Shown here: positions 19,701 through 27,556 of the stretch, in pieces
How positions within the stretch are numbered: the first letter of the stretch is position 1
Layout: each line of letters opens with the position of its first letter
Origin: Bacteroidales bacterium UBA6192
GTDB taxonomy: Bacteria > Bacteroidota > Bacteroidia > Bacteroidales > F082
Assembly: GCA_002422725.1 (NCBI GenBank)
Contig: DITE01000045.1
Span: 1 to 49,551 of the forward strand
Direction: 5' to 3'
Length of the DNA stretch: 49,551 nt
Translations under genes and position numbers: made by a program
Notes under the pieces: model-generated
The model's input: the letters and a program-made list of their open reading frames with translations, nothing else
Told to the model about the DNA's origin: nothing
Database searches by the model: none

Positions 19701-19776
19701 AGTTGCCAATGGATGGGATTCACAGGCCTATCCTGTTGCAGCCATTTACACCTTTGGTTTGAATGTTAAATTTTAA
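16726..19776 (+). CDS. SusC/RagA-family TonB-linked outer-membrane transporter
   Basis: A 1016-residue outer-membrane glycan importer. It has a signal peptide (ending near VFGQG), then the carboxypeptidase-regulatory-like domain (TLTGTVTDLGTNESMPGATI), then the SusC TonB box EEVVVVGYGS, the plug (VRVRGVGSFPGRDNESPLYVVDG) and the barrel, ending in LNVKF. It has the usual length for a SusC. It is followed 18 bp later by its SusD partner. The oligosaccharide is inferred from the enzymes downstream to be beta-1,2-glucan fragments. Confidence 0.95.
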   Translation: MSKHLPLKHAAALLRSMLLLLLAFSGSMVFGQGRTLTGTVTDLGTNESMPGATILIKGTSKGVSTDLDGKFSLMVLPDENTLVVSFVGYETTEVTIGNQTVINVGLVPSKTSLEEVVVVGYGSVKVKDLTSSITTVKSEELMKTTSSTPLQALQGKVAGLQIVTNGSPGDSPTVRVRGVGSFPGRDNESPLYVVDGMFFDNIDFLNPSDIVSMSVLKDASAAAIFGVRAANGVVLIESKSGAYNKKPQITYNGYTGYQVAQNVVKMANAQQFSIMALESGSPADETFILNAMQRYGRSRVNPNVPDMNTDWYGEILRPAAISSHSLDVEGGTEKAKYSLGANYFFQDGILKMKNEYERLNLRSRVDLKATDWMTIGGSMILSNATKFNDAANVWNDVYYAVPIMPVYDELNKEATPKNYANAQNLGYRSGQNPFPSMENNIDRMKIKKLLADFYAEFNLIPKTLTFKTTYSHNYSSIDQRVVNLPWFAGDGFQNPDATITRTLSLYNNQFWDNILTFNKKMGDHDLTVMGGTSFKDEGFLVLSAQGKNFPTDMEQSWYLDQSLNILAESVYDGGLRQYGMSYFGRLAYSFNNRYLFYGTLRRDGSNKYQEKWGTFPTIGLGWVISEEDFLKGNDIVPFLKLRASWGQLGNDRIQASDGAYTSSVASTTLGGIVYSGIVVSNSYADLEWELTEETNLGLTARMIKDKLSVDFDYYIRDTKNAAIPVNIPGTGGSVLRSVGVIRNSGLELALGWTNQINDKLSYNVNANVSTLKNEVRDLYGQLYLDGGTAEFRQRSYVGDPLMAFFGREVAGVYQNQAEIDADPIAVANGLVPGDFKYVDQNKDGVMDDDDRVLLGSYFPNLMYGGSLGINYMNFDFSTSFYGQSGNKILNRKRGELIWVPDGNVDADLATNRWHGDGTSNKYPSSSGLRRGWNQKMSDYFVEDGSFFRIQNIQLGYTIRNSKWLGGNFPVTRLYFTAERPLSLFKYNGFTPEVANGWDSQAYPVAAIYTFGLNVKF

Positions 19777-19794
19777 TTTTAAAACAATTGACTT

Positions 19795-21324
19795 ATGAAA
19801 AAATATAAATTTCTATTAATAGCATTGTTTGCCCTGACGGTTCTACTGGGTACGACCGGCTGTGAAAAGTACATAGATAGTATAAATGAGAACAAGTCGC
19901 TGACAGGAGCAACCGATTATTCAATCAGCAGCAACATGATTTTGCCGCTCATTGGAACTTATTCTGAATTTAATAACACTGAATGGGAAAATTTCCCCTT
20001 AATTGCTGTACGCGGCGATGATGTAAACGCTGGTGGTCTCGGTGACCAGCAGGATTATGCTGAAACCGATAATTTCAATTACAACAAAGATTATTGGATG
20101 TATAATTCGTTGTTTCAAAATTATTACACGAATATGTTTTCAGCGAATTCTTCAATTGAACAGGTTGAGCTTTATCTGGAAGCCGGAGCCAATCAGGCAA
20201 TCGGTTCTCAGTACATAGGCGAGATTAAAGTGTTGAAGGCATGGTGGCTGTTTAATCTGAGTCGTATGTGGGGAAGTCTGCCGATTCCAACAAAATCGAG
20301 CCCTTCTGAATTGTTTGTAGCTCCTTTGTCGACAAAGGATGAGATCATGCAAATGATTTCAGATATGATGGATGAAGCAATTCCTGTTCTTCCGGCTGTG
20401 AGACCCAACGAGCGTACCGATATCCCCGGCGGTGTAACAAAATACACTGCACTGGCTATGAAAGCACTTGCCAACCTGGAATTGAAGAATTATCCGGTTG
20501 TTGCAGAAGCCACGGGCGAAATCATCAATTCTGGCAAGTTTATCCTCGAGTCAGACTACTATGAACTGTTTAAAATCAAAGGTAAACTCAACAACGAGAA
20601 CCTCCTCGAGATGCAGTATTCTGACCTTGGACAGGGATCAGGCGATAATTTTGCCTATCTTTTTGCTTTCTTTGGCCCACAGGGATGGACTCCTGCTGTT
20701 GCAGGCTCAGGCGATGGTTGGGGATTCTTTGAACCCAGCCTGAAGTACATCAAATTTATGTTGAACAGAGGAGAAGTCACCCGGCTCGAAACCAGTGTGC
20801 TGTTTACAGATCGCGGAATAGCCGAACTTAAGACCGATCCAAACTTTGCTAACCTTCCTGCCTGGATTTCGAACACCACCCGCTCGGGCGATGTGTTTAA
20901 CGATTACGCACGTGCCCTGTTTGCCAGTGGAAAACATTATCTGCCTTCGGATCAGCTAACACCGGGCCGGACAGACTATGGCACAAACAAAAACTTTACC
21001 TGCATCCGCTATGCCGAAATATTGCTCATGTATGCCGAAGCCCTCACACAGGGTGCTCCCGGAACAGCAGGTACAGCGGATGATGCAGTGAATGCCTTGA
21101 GAATCAGGGCCGGATTGTCGCCCTTAACAGGCGTGACCAACGATCAGGTTATGGACGAAAAATTTGCCGAACTTGCTATGGAATGGGGCACCCGCTTCTA
21201 CGATATGGTTCGTTTAGGCAGGTTAAACGAACTGAGTTATGAAGGAAGAAGTTTTTCGGCCGATAAAGCATTCCTCCCTTATCCTCAGAATCAGGTGGAT
21301 CTAATTCCTATTTTAGGTAACTAA
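19795..21324 (+). CDS. SusD/RagB-family glycan-binding lipoprotein
   Basis: A 509-residue surface lipoprotein that caps the SusC channel. It has a lipoprotein signal with lipobox TTGC at about residue 23, followed by EKYIDS. The N-terminal TPR-like region contains the usual ALRGEAKFLRA-like helix in the variant IGEIKVLKAWWLFNLSRMWG. The C-terminal segment RYAEILLMYAEALTQ, followed by the AVNALRIRAGL stretch and EWGTRFYDMVRLGR, is the SusD/RagB signature. It lies between susC and the LamG lipoprotein in one operon. Confidence 0.95.
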   Translation: MKKYKFLLIALFALTVLLGTTGCEKYIDSINENKSLTGATDYSISSNMILPLIGTYSEFNNTEWENFPLIAVRGDDVNAGGLGDQQDYAETDNFNYNKDYWMYNSLFQNYYTNMFSANSSIEQVELYLEAGANQAIGSQYIGEIKVLKAWWLFNLSRMWGSLPIPTKSSPSELFVAPLSTKDEIMQMISDMMDEAIPVLPAVRPNERTDIPGGVTKYTALAMKALANLELKNYPVVAEATGEIINSGKFILESDYYELFKIKGKLNNENLLEMQYSDLGQGSGDNFAYLFAFFGPQGWTPAVAGSGDGWGFFEPSLKYIKFMLNRGEVTRLETSVLFTDRGIAELKTDPNFANLPAWISNTTRSGDVFNDYARALFASGKHYLPSDQLTPGRTDYGTNKNFTCIRYAEILLMYAEALTQGAPGTAGTADDAVNALRIRAGLSPLTGVTNDQVMDEKFAELAMEWGTRFYDMVRLGRLNELSYEGRSFSADKAFLPYPQNQVDLIPILGN

Positions 21325-21348
21325 CTCAAGGTTAAACATTAAAAATTA

Positions 21349-22410
21349 ATGAAAATGAAAATATTCAATTATATCCTGATAAGTGCACTGGCAGTGGGAC
21401 TCACCCTGTCGTGCAGAAAGGGACTTGATCCCATAACCCCGGTTTCGCCTCGGCCTGATCAAACAGATCCAACGCTGGTTATTAACTATCCTCAGGAAGG
21501 AAAGGTGGTGCGATCGACTGATGAAGTGGCCACCGTTATATTTAAAGTAGTAGCTGAAGATGATGTTGAATTGAAGTCGGTTGTTTTGCAACTGGATGGA
21601 GCAGAAATTGGTTCCATCACTTCCTTCAAGGATTATCGCAGGGCTCTTATTGACTTTGAGTACAACAATCTTGTTGATGGCGAACACACTCTCACCGTAG
21701 TTGTAACCGATCTTACAGGCAAAACTGAGACGAAAACAGTCAACTTTAAAAAGGTAACCGCCCCGCCTTACACCCCGCTTGCCGGAGAAGTATTGTATCT
21801 TCCTTTCGATGGCGACTACCTGGATCTTATTTCAGGTAATCCTTTAACAATTGTTGGTGCACCTGGTTTTGCTGAGGGCAAAGCCGGAGATGCTTATGCA
21901 GGCGCTACCAATGCTTACCTGGAGTTTCCGACTGATGGAATACTTGGAAGCGAATTCAGCCTTTCGTTCTGGTATAAAATCAATGCCGAGCCTTTGAGAG
22001 CAGGAATTTTTGCCATCAGCCCTGTTGGCGATAGCAGAAATACAGGCTTTAGATTTTTACGCGAAAACAATGGGGAAAACCAGAATCTGGGAATTAATTT
22101 CGGTATAGGTGAAACCGAAGTGTGGATGAATCCATTTATCACCGTGCCGACAACACAGGACTGGATGCATATTGCCATAACCATTTCAACTACACTCGCA
22201 ACCATCTATGTTGATGGTGAAGTTGTGCTCGAAACCGAACTCACTGCCCCATTAGATTGGACAGGCTGTCCCTCGATGACAATCGGCTCAGGTATGCCTA
22301 ACTTTTCTTATTGGGAGCATTTCTCTGACCTGAGTTTGTACGACGAATTTCACCTGTTCAACAGAGCCATAACGGCTGCTGAAGTGCAGGGCTTCTATGC
22401 AGGGAAATAG
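21349..22410 (+). CDS. LamG/concanavalin-like surface lipoprotein (SusE/F position)
   Basis: A 353-residue lipoprotein (lipobox ...LTLSC at about residue 24). Residues about 40-125 form an Ig-like domain (VINYPQEGKVV through EHTLTVVVTDLTGKTETKTVNF). Residues about 135-350 form a LamG/Laminin_G_3 jelly roll (YLPFDGDYLDLISGNPLTIVG, LSFWYKINAEP, ATIYVDGEVV, DEFHLFNRAITAAEVQGFY). It is probably a surface glycan-binding protein and occupies the slot of SusE/SusF-type proteins after susD. No catalytic motif was seen. It is the last gene before the intrinsic terminator. Confidence 0.85.
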   Translation: MKMKIFNYILISALAVGLTLSCRKGLDPITPVSPRPDQTDPTLVINYPQEGKVVRSTDEVATVIFKVVAEDDVELKSVVLQLDGAEIGSITSFKDYRRALIDFEYNNLVDGEHTLTVVVTDLTGKTETKTVNFKKVTAPPYTPLAGEVLYLPFDGDYLDLISGNPLTIVGAPGFAEGKAGDAYAGATNAYLEFPTDGILGSEFSLSFWYKINAEPLRAGIFAISPVGDSRNTGFRFLRENNGENQNLGINFGIGETEVWMNPFITVPTTQDWMHIAITISTTLATIYVDGEVVLETELTAPLDWTGCPSMTIGSGMPNFSYWEHFSDLSLYDEFHLFNRAITAAEVQGFYAGK

Positions 22411-22436
22411 CATTTTTCCCGTGTAATGATCAGATA

Positions 22437-22469
22437 AAGAGGGAAAAGCAATCTTTTCCCTCTTTTTTT
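22437..22469 (+). terminator. Intrinsic terminator after the susCD-LamG operon
   Basis: A perfect 12-bp stem (AAGAGGGAAAAG, 22437-22448, with 22453-22464) has a 4-nt CAAT loop and a T run to 22469. It lies 27 bp after the LamG stop, so the enzyme genes downstream need their own promoter or depend on read-through. Confidence 0.9.
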
Positions 22470-22587
22470 GACAACTGAGAATGTTTATTCGTGCAGGGTG
22501 CTAAATGGCAATAACACCCGATATATTGAAAACATTCGTTACTTTTACCTGTCAGCGACTGAGTTAAACTCTTGAAAAGGAAAGAAA

Positions 22588-24588
22588 ATGAAACCTACAT
22601 TGAGCAATATTCCCCTTACAAAACAATCTGTACTCTTACTTTCTATTTTCCTCTTGATAGCCTTTGCATCCTGCAAAAAGGAAGAGGATAAAAAAACCGA
22701 AAAACTCGAACTGGTTTCGTGTTATGTGGGGGAGGTGCAGCTCCAGATTGCAGCCGAAATGACCAATGTGCCACTCAACAGGGATGTTATCATAACATTC
22801 TCAGAAGCCGTTGATACCGTTCTGGCCAAAACCTATATTTCGATCAAGGATGAGCAGAATGTGCTTTTTGGCGGCCTGCGTTATGTTTTTGCTGACAACA
22901 ACAAAACGGTGATACTGAAACACCAGCAGAATTTTGGAAAACTGAAACGCTATTTTTTATCTGTTTCTTTGTCGCTCAAGGGGAGCAAGGGGCAATCTTT
23001 TCCGGGAGCTACCTTTAGTTTTACAACAGAAAGTGGAGAGTTTAACCTCGAAAATATCAGCCTCGACGGGGTCGATTTTTCGGGAAACGGAGATTTTTAT
23101 AACCAGAAAAGGCAGGGATTAGTCCTGCAATTGGAATTCACCGAATCTGTTGATACCCTTCAGATCGCTTCCCGCTTCACCTTATCAGGCAGCCCTGTTT
23201 TCAAAGTGAGTTTTGAGGATGACTATAAAAAGCTTATTCTGGAATGCACCGAAGAATTGGAAGGATATAAGAAATTTACATTCGTTGCTTCATCCGGCAT
23301 CAAGTCGGTTTCAGGTTATTCATTTGCAGGTTTCAGCAACACTTTTTTCACTGAGGTTGATTCAACACTAAAGTTTCCGCTGATATCAGATGATGAACTA
23401 CTAACACTCATTCAGCGCCAGACATTTAAATTTTTCTACGACTATGCTCATCCGCAAAGTGGTATGGCACGCGAGCGATTCAGCTCGGGAGATATTGTCA
23501 CCTCGGGTGGTTCGGGTTTTGGTGTCATGGCACTGATCGTGGGGATGGAGCGTGGTTTCATAACACGTGAAGAAGGAGTTACCCGGCTGGCGAAAATTAT
23601 TCATTTTCTGGAAACCTGCGACAGATTTCACGGAGCATGGTCGCATTGGATAAACGGAAGCACCGGCAAAGTGGTTCCTTTTGGGCAGAAAGACAATGGA
23701 GGCGACCTGGTGGAAACAGCCTTTATGGCTCAGGGATTGCTGGCTATGCGACAATACCTTGATCCTGAAAACACAACAGAGAATGACCTGATTGGAAGAA
23801 TCACCGAGTTATACAATGGAATCGAATGGGACTGGTACACCCGGGGCAACCAGAATGTGCTTTTCTGGCATTGGTCGCCAAACTATGGCTGGGACATGAA
23901 TTTCCGGATTCAGGGTTACAACGAAACCCTGATCACTTACATCCTGGCAGCCGCCTCGCCCACCTACACCATCCCTGCCTCAGCCTATCATATTGGCTAT
24001 GCACGCAATGGTGCAATCATCAACGGGAGAACATTTTACGGCCATGTTTTGCCGGTTGGCTATGATTTTGGTGGGCCATTGTTTTTTGCACACTATTCAT
24101 TCCTTGGGCTCGATCCGCGCAATCTATCCGACAATTATGCCAATTACTGGACCCAGAATGTGAATCATTCACTCATCAACTTTGCCCATTGCGCTTCCAA
24201 CCCAAAAGGATACCCCAACTATAGCGAACATTGCTGGGGATTAACGGCCAGCGACATCCCTTCGGGCTACGGTGTGAGCGAACCAACCAACGACAGGGGT
24301 GTGATCAGCCCGACTGCTGCCGTTTCGTCACTGCCTTACACCCCGGAGCAATCGATGAATGCAATCCGGTATTTCTACTACATTCTTGGCGACAAGCTAT
24401 GGGGCGATTATGGCTATTACGACGCATTTGATGTGCACGCCGGTTGGTGGGCCAGTTCATACATAGCCATTGATCAGGGGCCGCAGATAGTAATGATCGA
24501 AAACTATCGTACCGGTTTAATCTGGAATCTGTTTATGAGTGCCCCTGAGGTGCAGACAGGATTGGATAAGCTGGGTTTCACCTATTGA
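22588..24588 (+). CDS. GH144-like beta-1,2-glucanase lipoprotein with N-terminal Ig-like domains
   Basis: A 666-residue enzyme of the Pfam 'glucoamylase-like' (PF10091) group, which corresponds to CAZy GH144. Characterised members of that family are endo-beta-1,2-glucanases or sophorose-releasing enzymes. It has a lipoprotein signal with lipobox FASC, followed by KKEED, an acidic patch like the surface-export signal of Bacteroidota lipoproteins. Two bacterial Ig-like domains (about 38-150 and 150-262) precede the (alpha/alpha)6-type catalytic domain (about 275-666). That domain contains TSGGSGFGVMALIVG, DRFHGAWSHW, LVETAFMAQGLL, FWHWSPNYGWDMNF and the DQGPQIVMIENYRTGLIW end block. Alone among the three paralogs, it carries the Ig domains. 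It is probably the surface endo-acting enzyme. Confidence 0.85.
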   Translation: MKPTLSNIPLTKQSVLLLSIFLLIAFASCKKEEDKKTEKLELVSCYVGEVQLQIAAEMTNVPLNRDVIITFSEAVDTVLAKTYISIKDEQNVLFGGLRYVFADNNKTVILKHQQNFGKLKRYFLSVSLSLKGSKGQSFPGATFSFTTESGEFNLENISLDGVDFSGNGDFYNQKRQGLVLQLEFTESVDTLQIASRFTLSGSPVFKVSFEDDYKKLILECTEELEGYKKFTFVASSGIKSVSGYSFAGFSNTFFTEVDSTLKFPLISDDELLTLIQRQTFKFFYDYAHPQSGMARERFSSGDIVTSGGSGFGVMALIVGMERGFITREEGVTRLAKIIHFLETCDRFHGAWSHWINGSTGKVVPFGQKDNGGDLVETAFMAQGLLAMRQYLDPENTTENDLIGRITELYNGIEWDWYTRGNQNVLFWHWSPNYGWDMNFRIQGYNETLITYILAAASPTYTIPASAYHIGYARNGAIINGRTFYGHVLPVGYDFGGPLFFAHYSFLGLDPRNLSDNYANYWTQNVNHSLINFAHCASNPKGYPNYSEHCWGLTASDIPSGYGVSEPTNDRGVISPTAAVSSLPYTPEQSMNAIRYFYYILGDKLWGDYGYYDAFDVHAGWWASSYIAIDQGPQIVMIENYRTGLIWNLFMSAPEVQTGLDKLGFTY

Positions 24589-24729
24589 TCGTGGACTAAG
24601 TATGGCATAAGCACGAAGATTTTGTGCATGAATTGATCGCTTTTGTGTCAAATCCTGTGTTTTTTTTACTATTTTTAGGAAATATTTTGAAATGGCGATG
24701 GGCTTCAGTAAATGTATAAGACATAGATT

Positions 24730-26097
24730 ATGAGACCTATATTATTGTTTTTACTCATTGGTGCTGCTGGTTTGATGGGATGCAGCAACCAGCCCTCAGG
24801 GCAAAAAAAACAGGAAACGCAATTGACAATTTCAGACGATTCGCTTCTGACGCTTGTGCAACACAACACCTTTCAATATTTCTGGGAAGGCGCTGAACCA
24901 GTTTCGGGTCTTGCCTGCGAGCGTATTCATCTTGATGGAAATTATCCTGACAACGACCAGTCGGTAGTCACTTCAGGAGGCTCGGGCTTTGGTGTCATGG
25001 CCATACTGGTGGGAATCGAACGTGGTTTTATAACCCGTGAGCAAGGTTTCCGGCATTTGCGTAAAAGTGTTGACTGGCTGGCCAAAGCCGATCGCTTTCA
25101 TGGTGCATGGGCCCACTGGATGTATGGCGAAACAGGCAAAGTGAAGCCTTTTGGTCTCAAAGACAATGGAGCCGATCTGGTCGAAACAGCTTATCTGATG
25201 CAAGGACTTCTGTGTGTCAGACAATACTTCCGGGATGGAAGCGAAGCCGAAAAACAACTGGCCACTGATATAGATGCCCTTTGGCAAGGGATTGACTGGT
25301 CGTGGTTTACCAATGGCGGACAGGATGTTTTGTATTGGCATTGGTCGCCGGATTATGGGTGGGAAATGAACTTTGCTGTTGAAGGTTACAACGAATGTTT
25401 GATCATGTATGTGCTGGCGGCTTCCTCACCAACCTACACTGTGCCTGCAGAAGTTTACACCAAAGGATGGGCGCGCAATGGCAATATCGTTACGACAACA
25501 GGAGGTAAATATGGCTACGAGCTCACCCTCAGGCATAATGGTGCTGAAGAATATGGCGGACCCCTGTTCTGGTCACATTACTCCTTTCTGGGTCTTGATC
25601 CACGCGGCTTAAAAGATCAGTTTGCCGATTACTGGAGCCATAATGTCAACCATACCCTGATCAATAGACAATGGTGCATCGAAAACCCAAAGGGATTCAA
25701 AGGATATGGTGAGAACTGCTGGGGACTAACAGCCAGCTATTCCACCCGGTTTTATTTTGCTCATGCTCCAGGCGAACAACATGATGTAGGCGTGATTTCG
25801 CCAACAGCCGCTTTGTCGTCCTTCCCTTACACACCTGAGTATTCCATGCAGGCCATGAAATATTTTTATCATGAAATCGGGGATAAAATTTGGGGCAAAT
25901 ATGGCTTTTATGATGCTTTCAGCCAGCAGGATAACTGGTATCCGAACCACTATCTGGCAATTGACCAGGGACCAATAGTGGTGATGATCGAAAACCACCG
26001 CAGCGGACTGTTGTGGAATTTGTTCATGAGTTGTCCCGAAGTTCAGGCAGGGCTGCAGAAACTTGGGTTTACTTACCCTAATAATGAACAGAAATGA
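24730..26097 (+). CDS. GH144-like beta-1,2-glucanase lipoprotein (paralog 2)
   Basis: A 455-residue single-domain lipoprotein (lipobox LMGC near residue 18). The catalytic domain starts at once and shares the family blocks with the 22588 gene: TSGGSGFGVMAILVGIERGFITRE, DRFHGAWAHWMYG, KDNGADLVETAYLMQGLL, YWHWSPDYGWEMNFA, ENCWGLTA and DQGPIVVMIENHRSGLLWNLFM. It is predicted to cut beta-1,2-glucan or sophoro-oligosaccharides. It overlaps the next GH144-like gene by 4 nt (ATGA), so the two are translationally coupled. Confidence 0.85.
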   Translation: MRPILLFLLIGAAGLMGCSNQPSGQKKQETQLTISDDSLLTLVQHNTFQYFWEGAEPVSGLACERIHLDGNYPDNDQSVVTSGGSGFGVMAILVGIERGFITREQGFRHLRKSVDWLAKADRFHGAWAHWMYGETGKVKPFGLKDNGADLVETAYLMQGLLCVRQYFRDGSEAEKQLATDIDALWQGIDWSWFTNGGQDVLYWHWSPDYGWEMNFAVEGYNECLIMYVLAASSPTYTVPAEVYTKGWARNGNIVTTTGGKYGYELTLRHNGAEEYGGPLFWSHYSFLGLDPRGLKDQFADYWSHNVNHTLINRQWCIENPKGFKGYGENCWGLTASYSTRFYFAHAPGEQHDVGVISPTAALSSFPYTPEYSMQAMKYFYHEIGDKIWGKYGFYDAFSQQDNWYPNHYLAIDQGPIVVMIENHRSGLLWNLFMSCPEVQAGLQKLGFTYPNNEQK

Positions 26098-27527
26098 TGA
26101 AACTTAAACTGGCTTTTATCGGGCTTGCCCTGACAGTTTTTTCCCTTGGTTGTGGACGAACCCAACCCCCTGGCCAGCAAAATGATGTGCACGACAATTC
26201 AATACCTGTTGTTGGCATCGTCGACAATATTTCGGATTCAGCCCTGCTCGATATCATTCAACGACAAACATTTCGCTATTTCTGGGAGTATGCTCATCCG
26301 GTGAGCGGACTTGCACGCGAAAGGAGCGATACGGTCAGGGCCGAACATTACTGGGACTATATCAATGAAGCCTGGGATGAACCCAATTTCAGCAAAACAA
26401 CTTTCGGGCCTGATGCATGTGCCATTGGAGGCACCGGCTTTGGTATAATGAGTACCATTGTTGCCGTTGAACGAGGATGGATAGACCGCGACACAGCTGT
26501 CAGGAGGTTGGTGCAGATAGCCGATTTCCTGATTAACGCAGACTGCTATCATGGTATTTATCCTCATTTTATGGACGGAAGGACTGGCAAAACAATAAAG
26601 TTTGACCGCTTGGACGATGCTGCTGATCTGGTTGAAACCTCCTATCTGCTGATGGGGTTTCTGTGTGCCAGAGAATATTTCAAGGATGACATTCCCATTG
26701 AAAAATACCTTAGGAAAAGAATTACCCAGATGTGGAATGTGGCAAACTGGAACTGGCACAGCAAGGGCGAGAACAAGCTGTATTGGCACTGGAGCCCGAA
26801 CAATGGGTTTGACATGAATTTCCCGATCTGGGGATGGAACGAATGCCTGATTACATACATCATGGCTGCCTCATCGCCCTACCACGCCATTTCGAAAGAG
26901 GTGTATGATGGAAGCTGGGTGGGTAGTCAGGGTTTCAGAAACGGAAAATCATACTATGGAATACCGCTGCTTTTGGGCAATTACGAAGGCGGTGGCCCCT
27001 TGTTTTTTGAGCATTACACCTTCACCGGAATCGATCCGAACGGTCTGGTCGATTCGATGGGAATTGATTATTTTGAACAAGCCCGCAACCACACCCTGAT
27101 CAACAGGGCTTATTGCATCGATAACCCGAAAAAATATGCAGGTTATGGCGAAAACTGCTGGGGACTCACTGCCGGCGATAGTTTTAAAGGCTATGTTGCC
27201 CATTGTCCTCAGGAAGATTTCGGGGTGATTCAACCCACTGCTGCATTGTCGTCATTTCCGTATACACCGGAATATTCCATGCAGGCGCTCAAGCATTTCT
27301 ATTACAATCTGGGAGATAAAATATGGAGCGAATATGGCTTTGTTGATGGATTTAGCGAAACCCACAACTGGTATGCTACAAGCCATCTTGCTATTGATCA
27401 GGGACCAATTGTGATCATGATCGAAAACCACCGCAGCGGCTTGCTATGGAAACTTTTCATGCAGATACCCGATATTCAGCGTGGACTCAAAAGACTTGGC
27501 TTTCAAAGCCCCTGGATGAAGAAATAA
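26094..27527 (+). CDS. GH144-like enzyme, divergent paralog 3
   Basis: A 477-residue lipoprotein (lipobox SLGC, about residue 20; start ATG at 26094 or 26097). It keeps the family end blocks (ENCWGLTAGD, SSFPYTPEYSMQAL, DQGPIVIMIENHRSGLLW). It differs from its two neighbours in the active-site half: TSGGSGFGVM is replaced by AIGGTGFGIM after an insertion of about 25 residues, DRFHGAWSHW by DCYHGIYPHF, and KDNGADLVETA by LDDAADLVETS. It is likely to have a different substrate, linkage or product size, or to belong to one of the GH144-related families. It is coupled to paralog 2 and lies 29 bp before the GH43-like gene. Confidence 0.78.
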   Translation: MMKLKLAFIGLALTVFSLGCGRTQPPGQQNDVHDNSIPVVGIVDNISDSALLDIIQRQTFRYFWEYAHPVSGLARERSDTVRAEHYWDYINEAWDEPNFSKTTFGPDACAIGGTGFGIMSTIVAVERGWIDRDTAVRRLVQIADFLINADCYHGIYPHFMDGRTGKTIKFDRLDDAADLVETSYLLMGFLCAREYFKDDIPIEKYLRKRITQMWNVANWNWHSKGENKLYWHWSPNNGFDMNFPIWGWNECLITYIMAASSPYHAISKEVYDGSWVGSQGFRNGKSYYGIPLLLGNYEGGGPLFFEHYTFTGIDPNGLVDSMGIDYFEQARNHTLINRAYCIDNPKKYAGYGENCWGLTAGDSFKGYVAHCPQEDFGVIQPTAALSSFPYTPEYSMQALKHFYYNLGDKIWSEYGFVDGFSETHNWYATSHLAIDQGPIVIMIENHRSGLLWKLFMQIPDIQRGLKRLGFQSPWMKK

Positions 27528-27556
27528 GGCATAATAAACGTAAAAACCAGTTGTTG

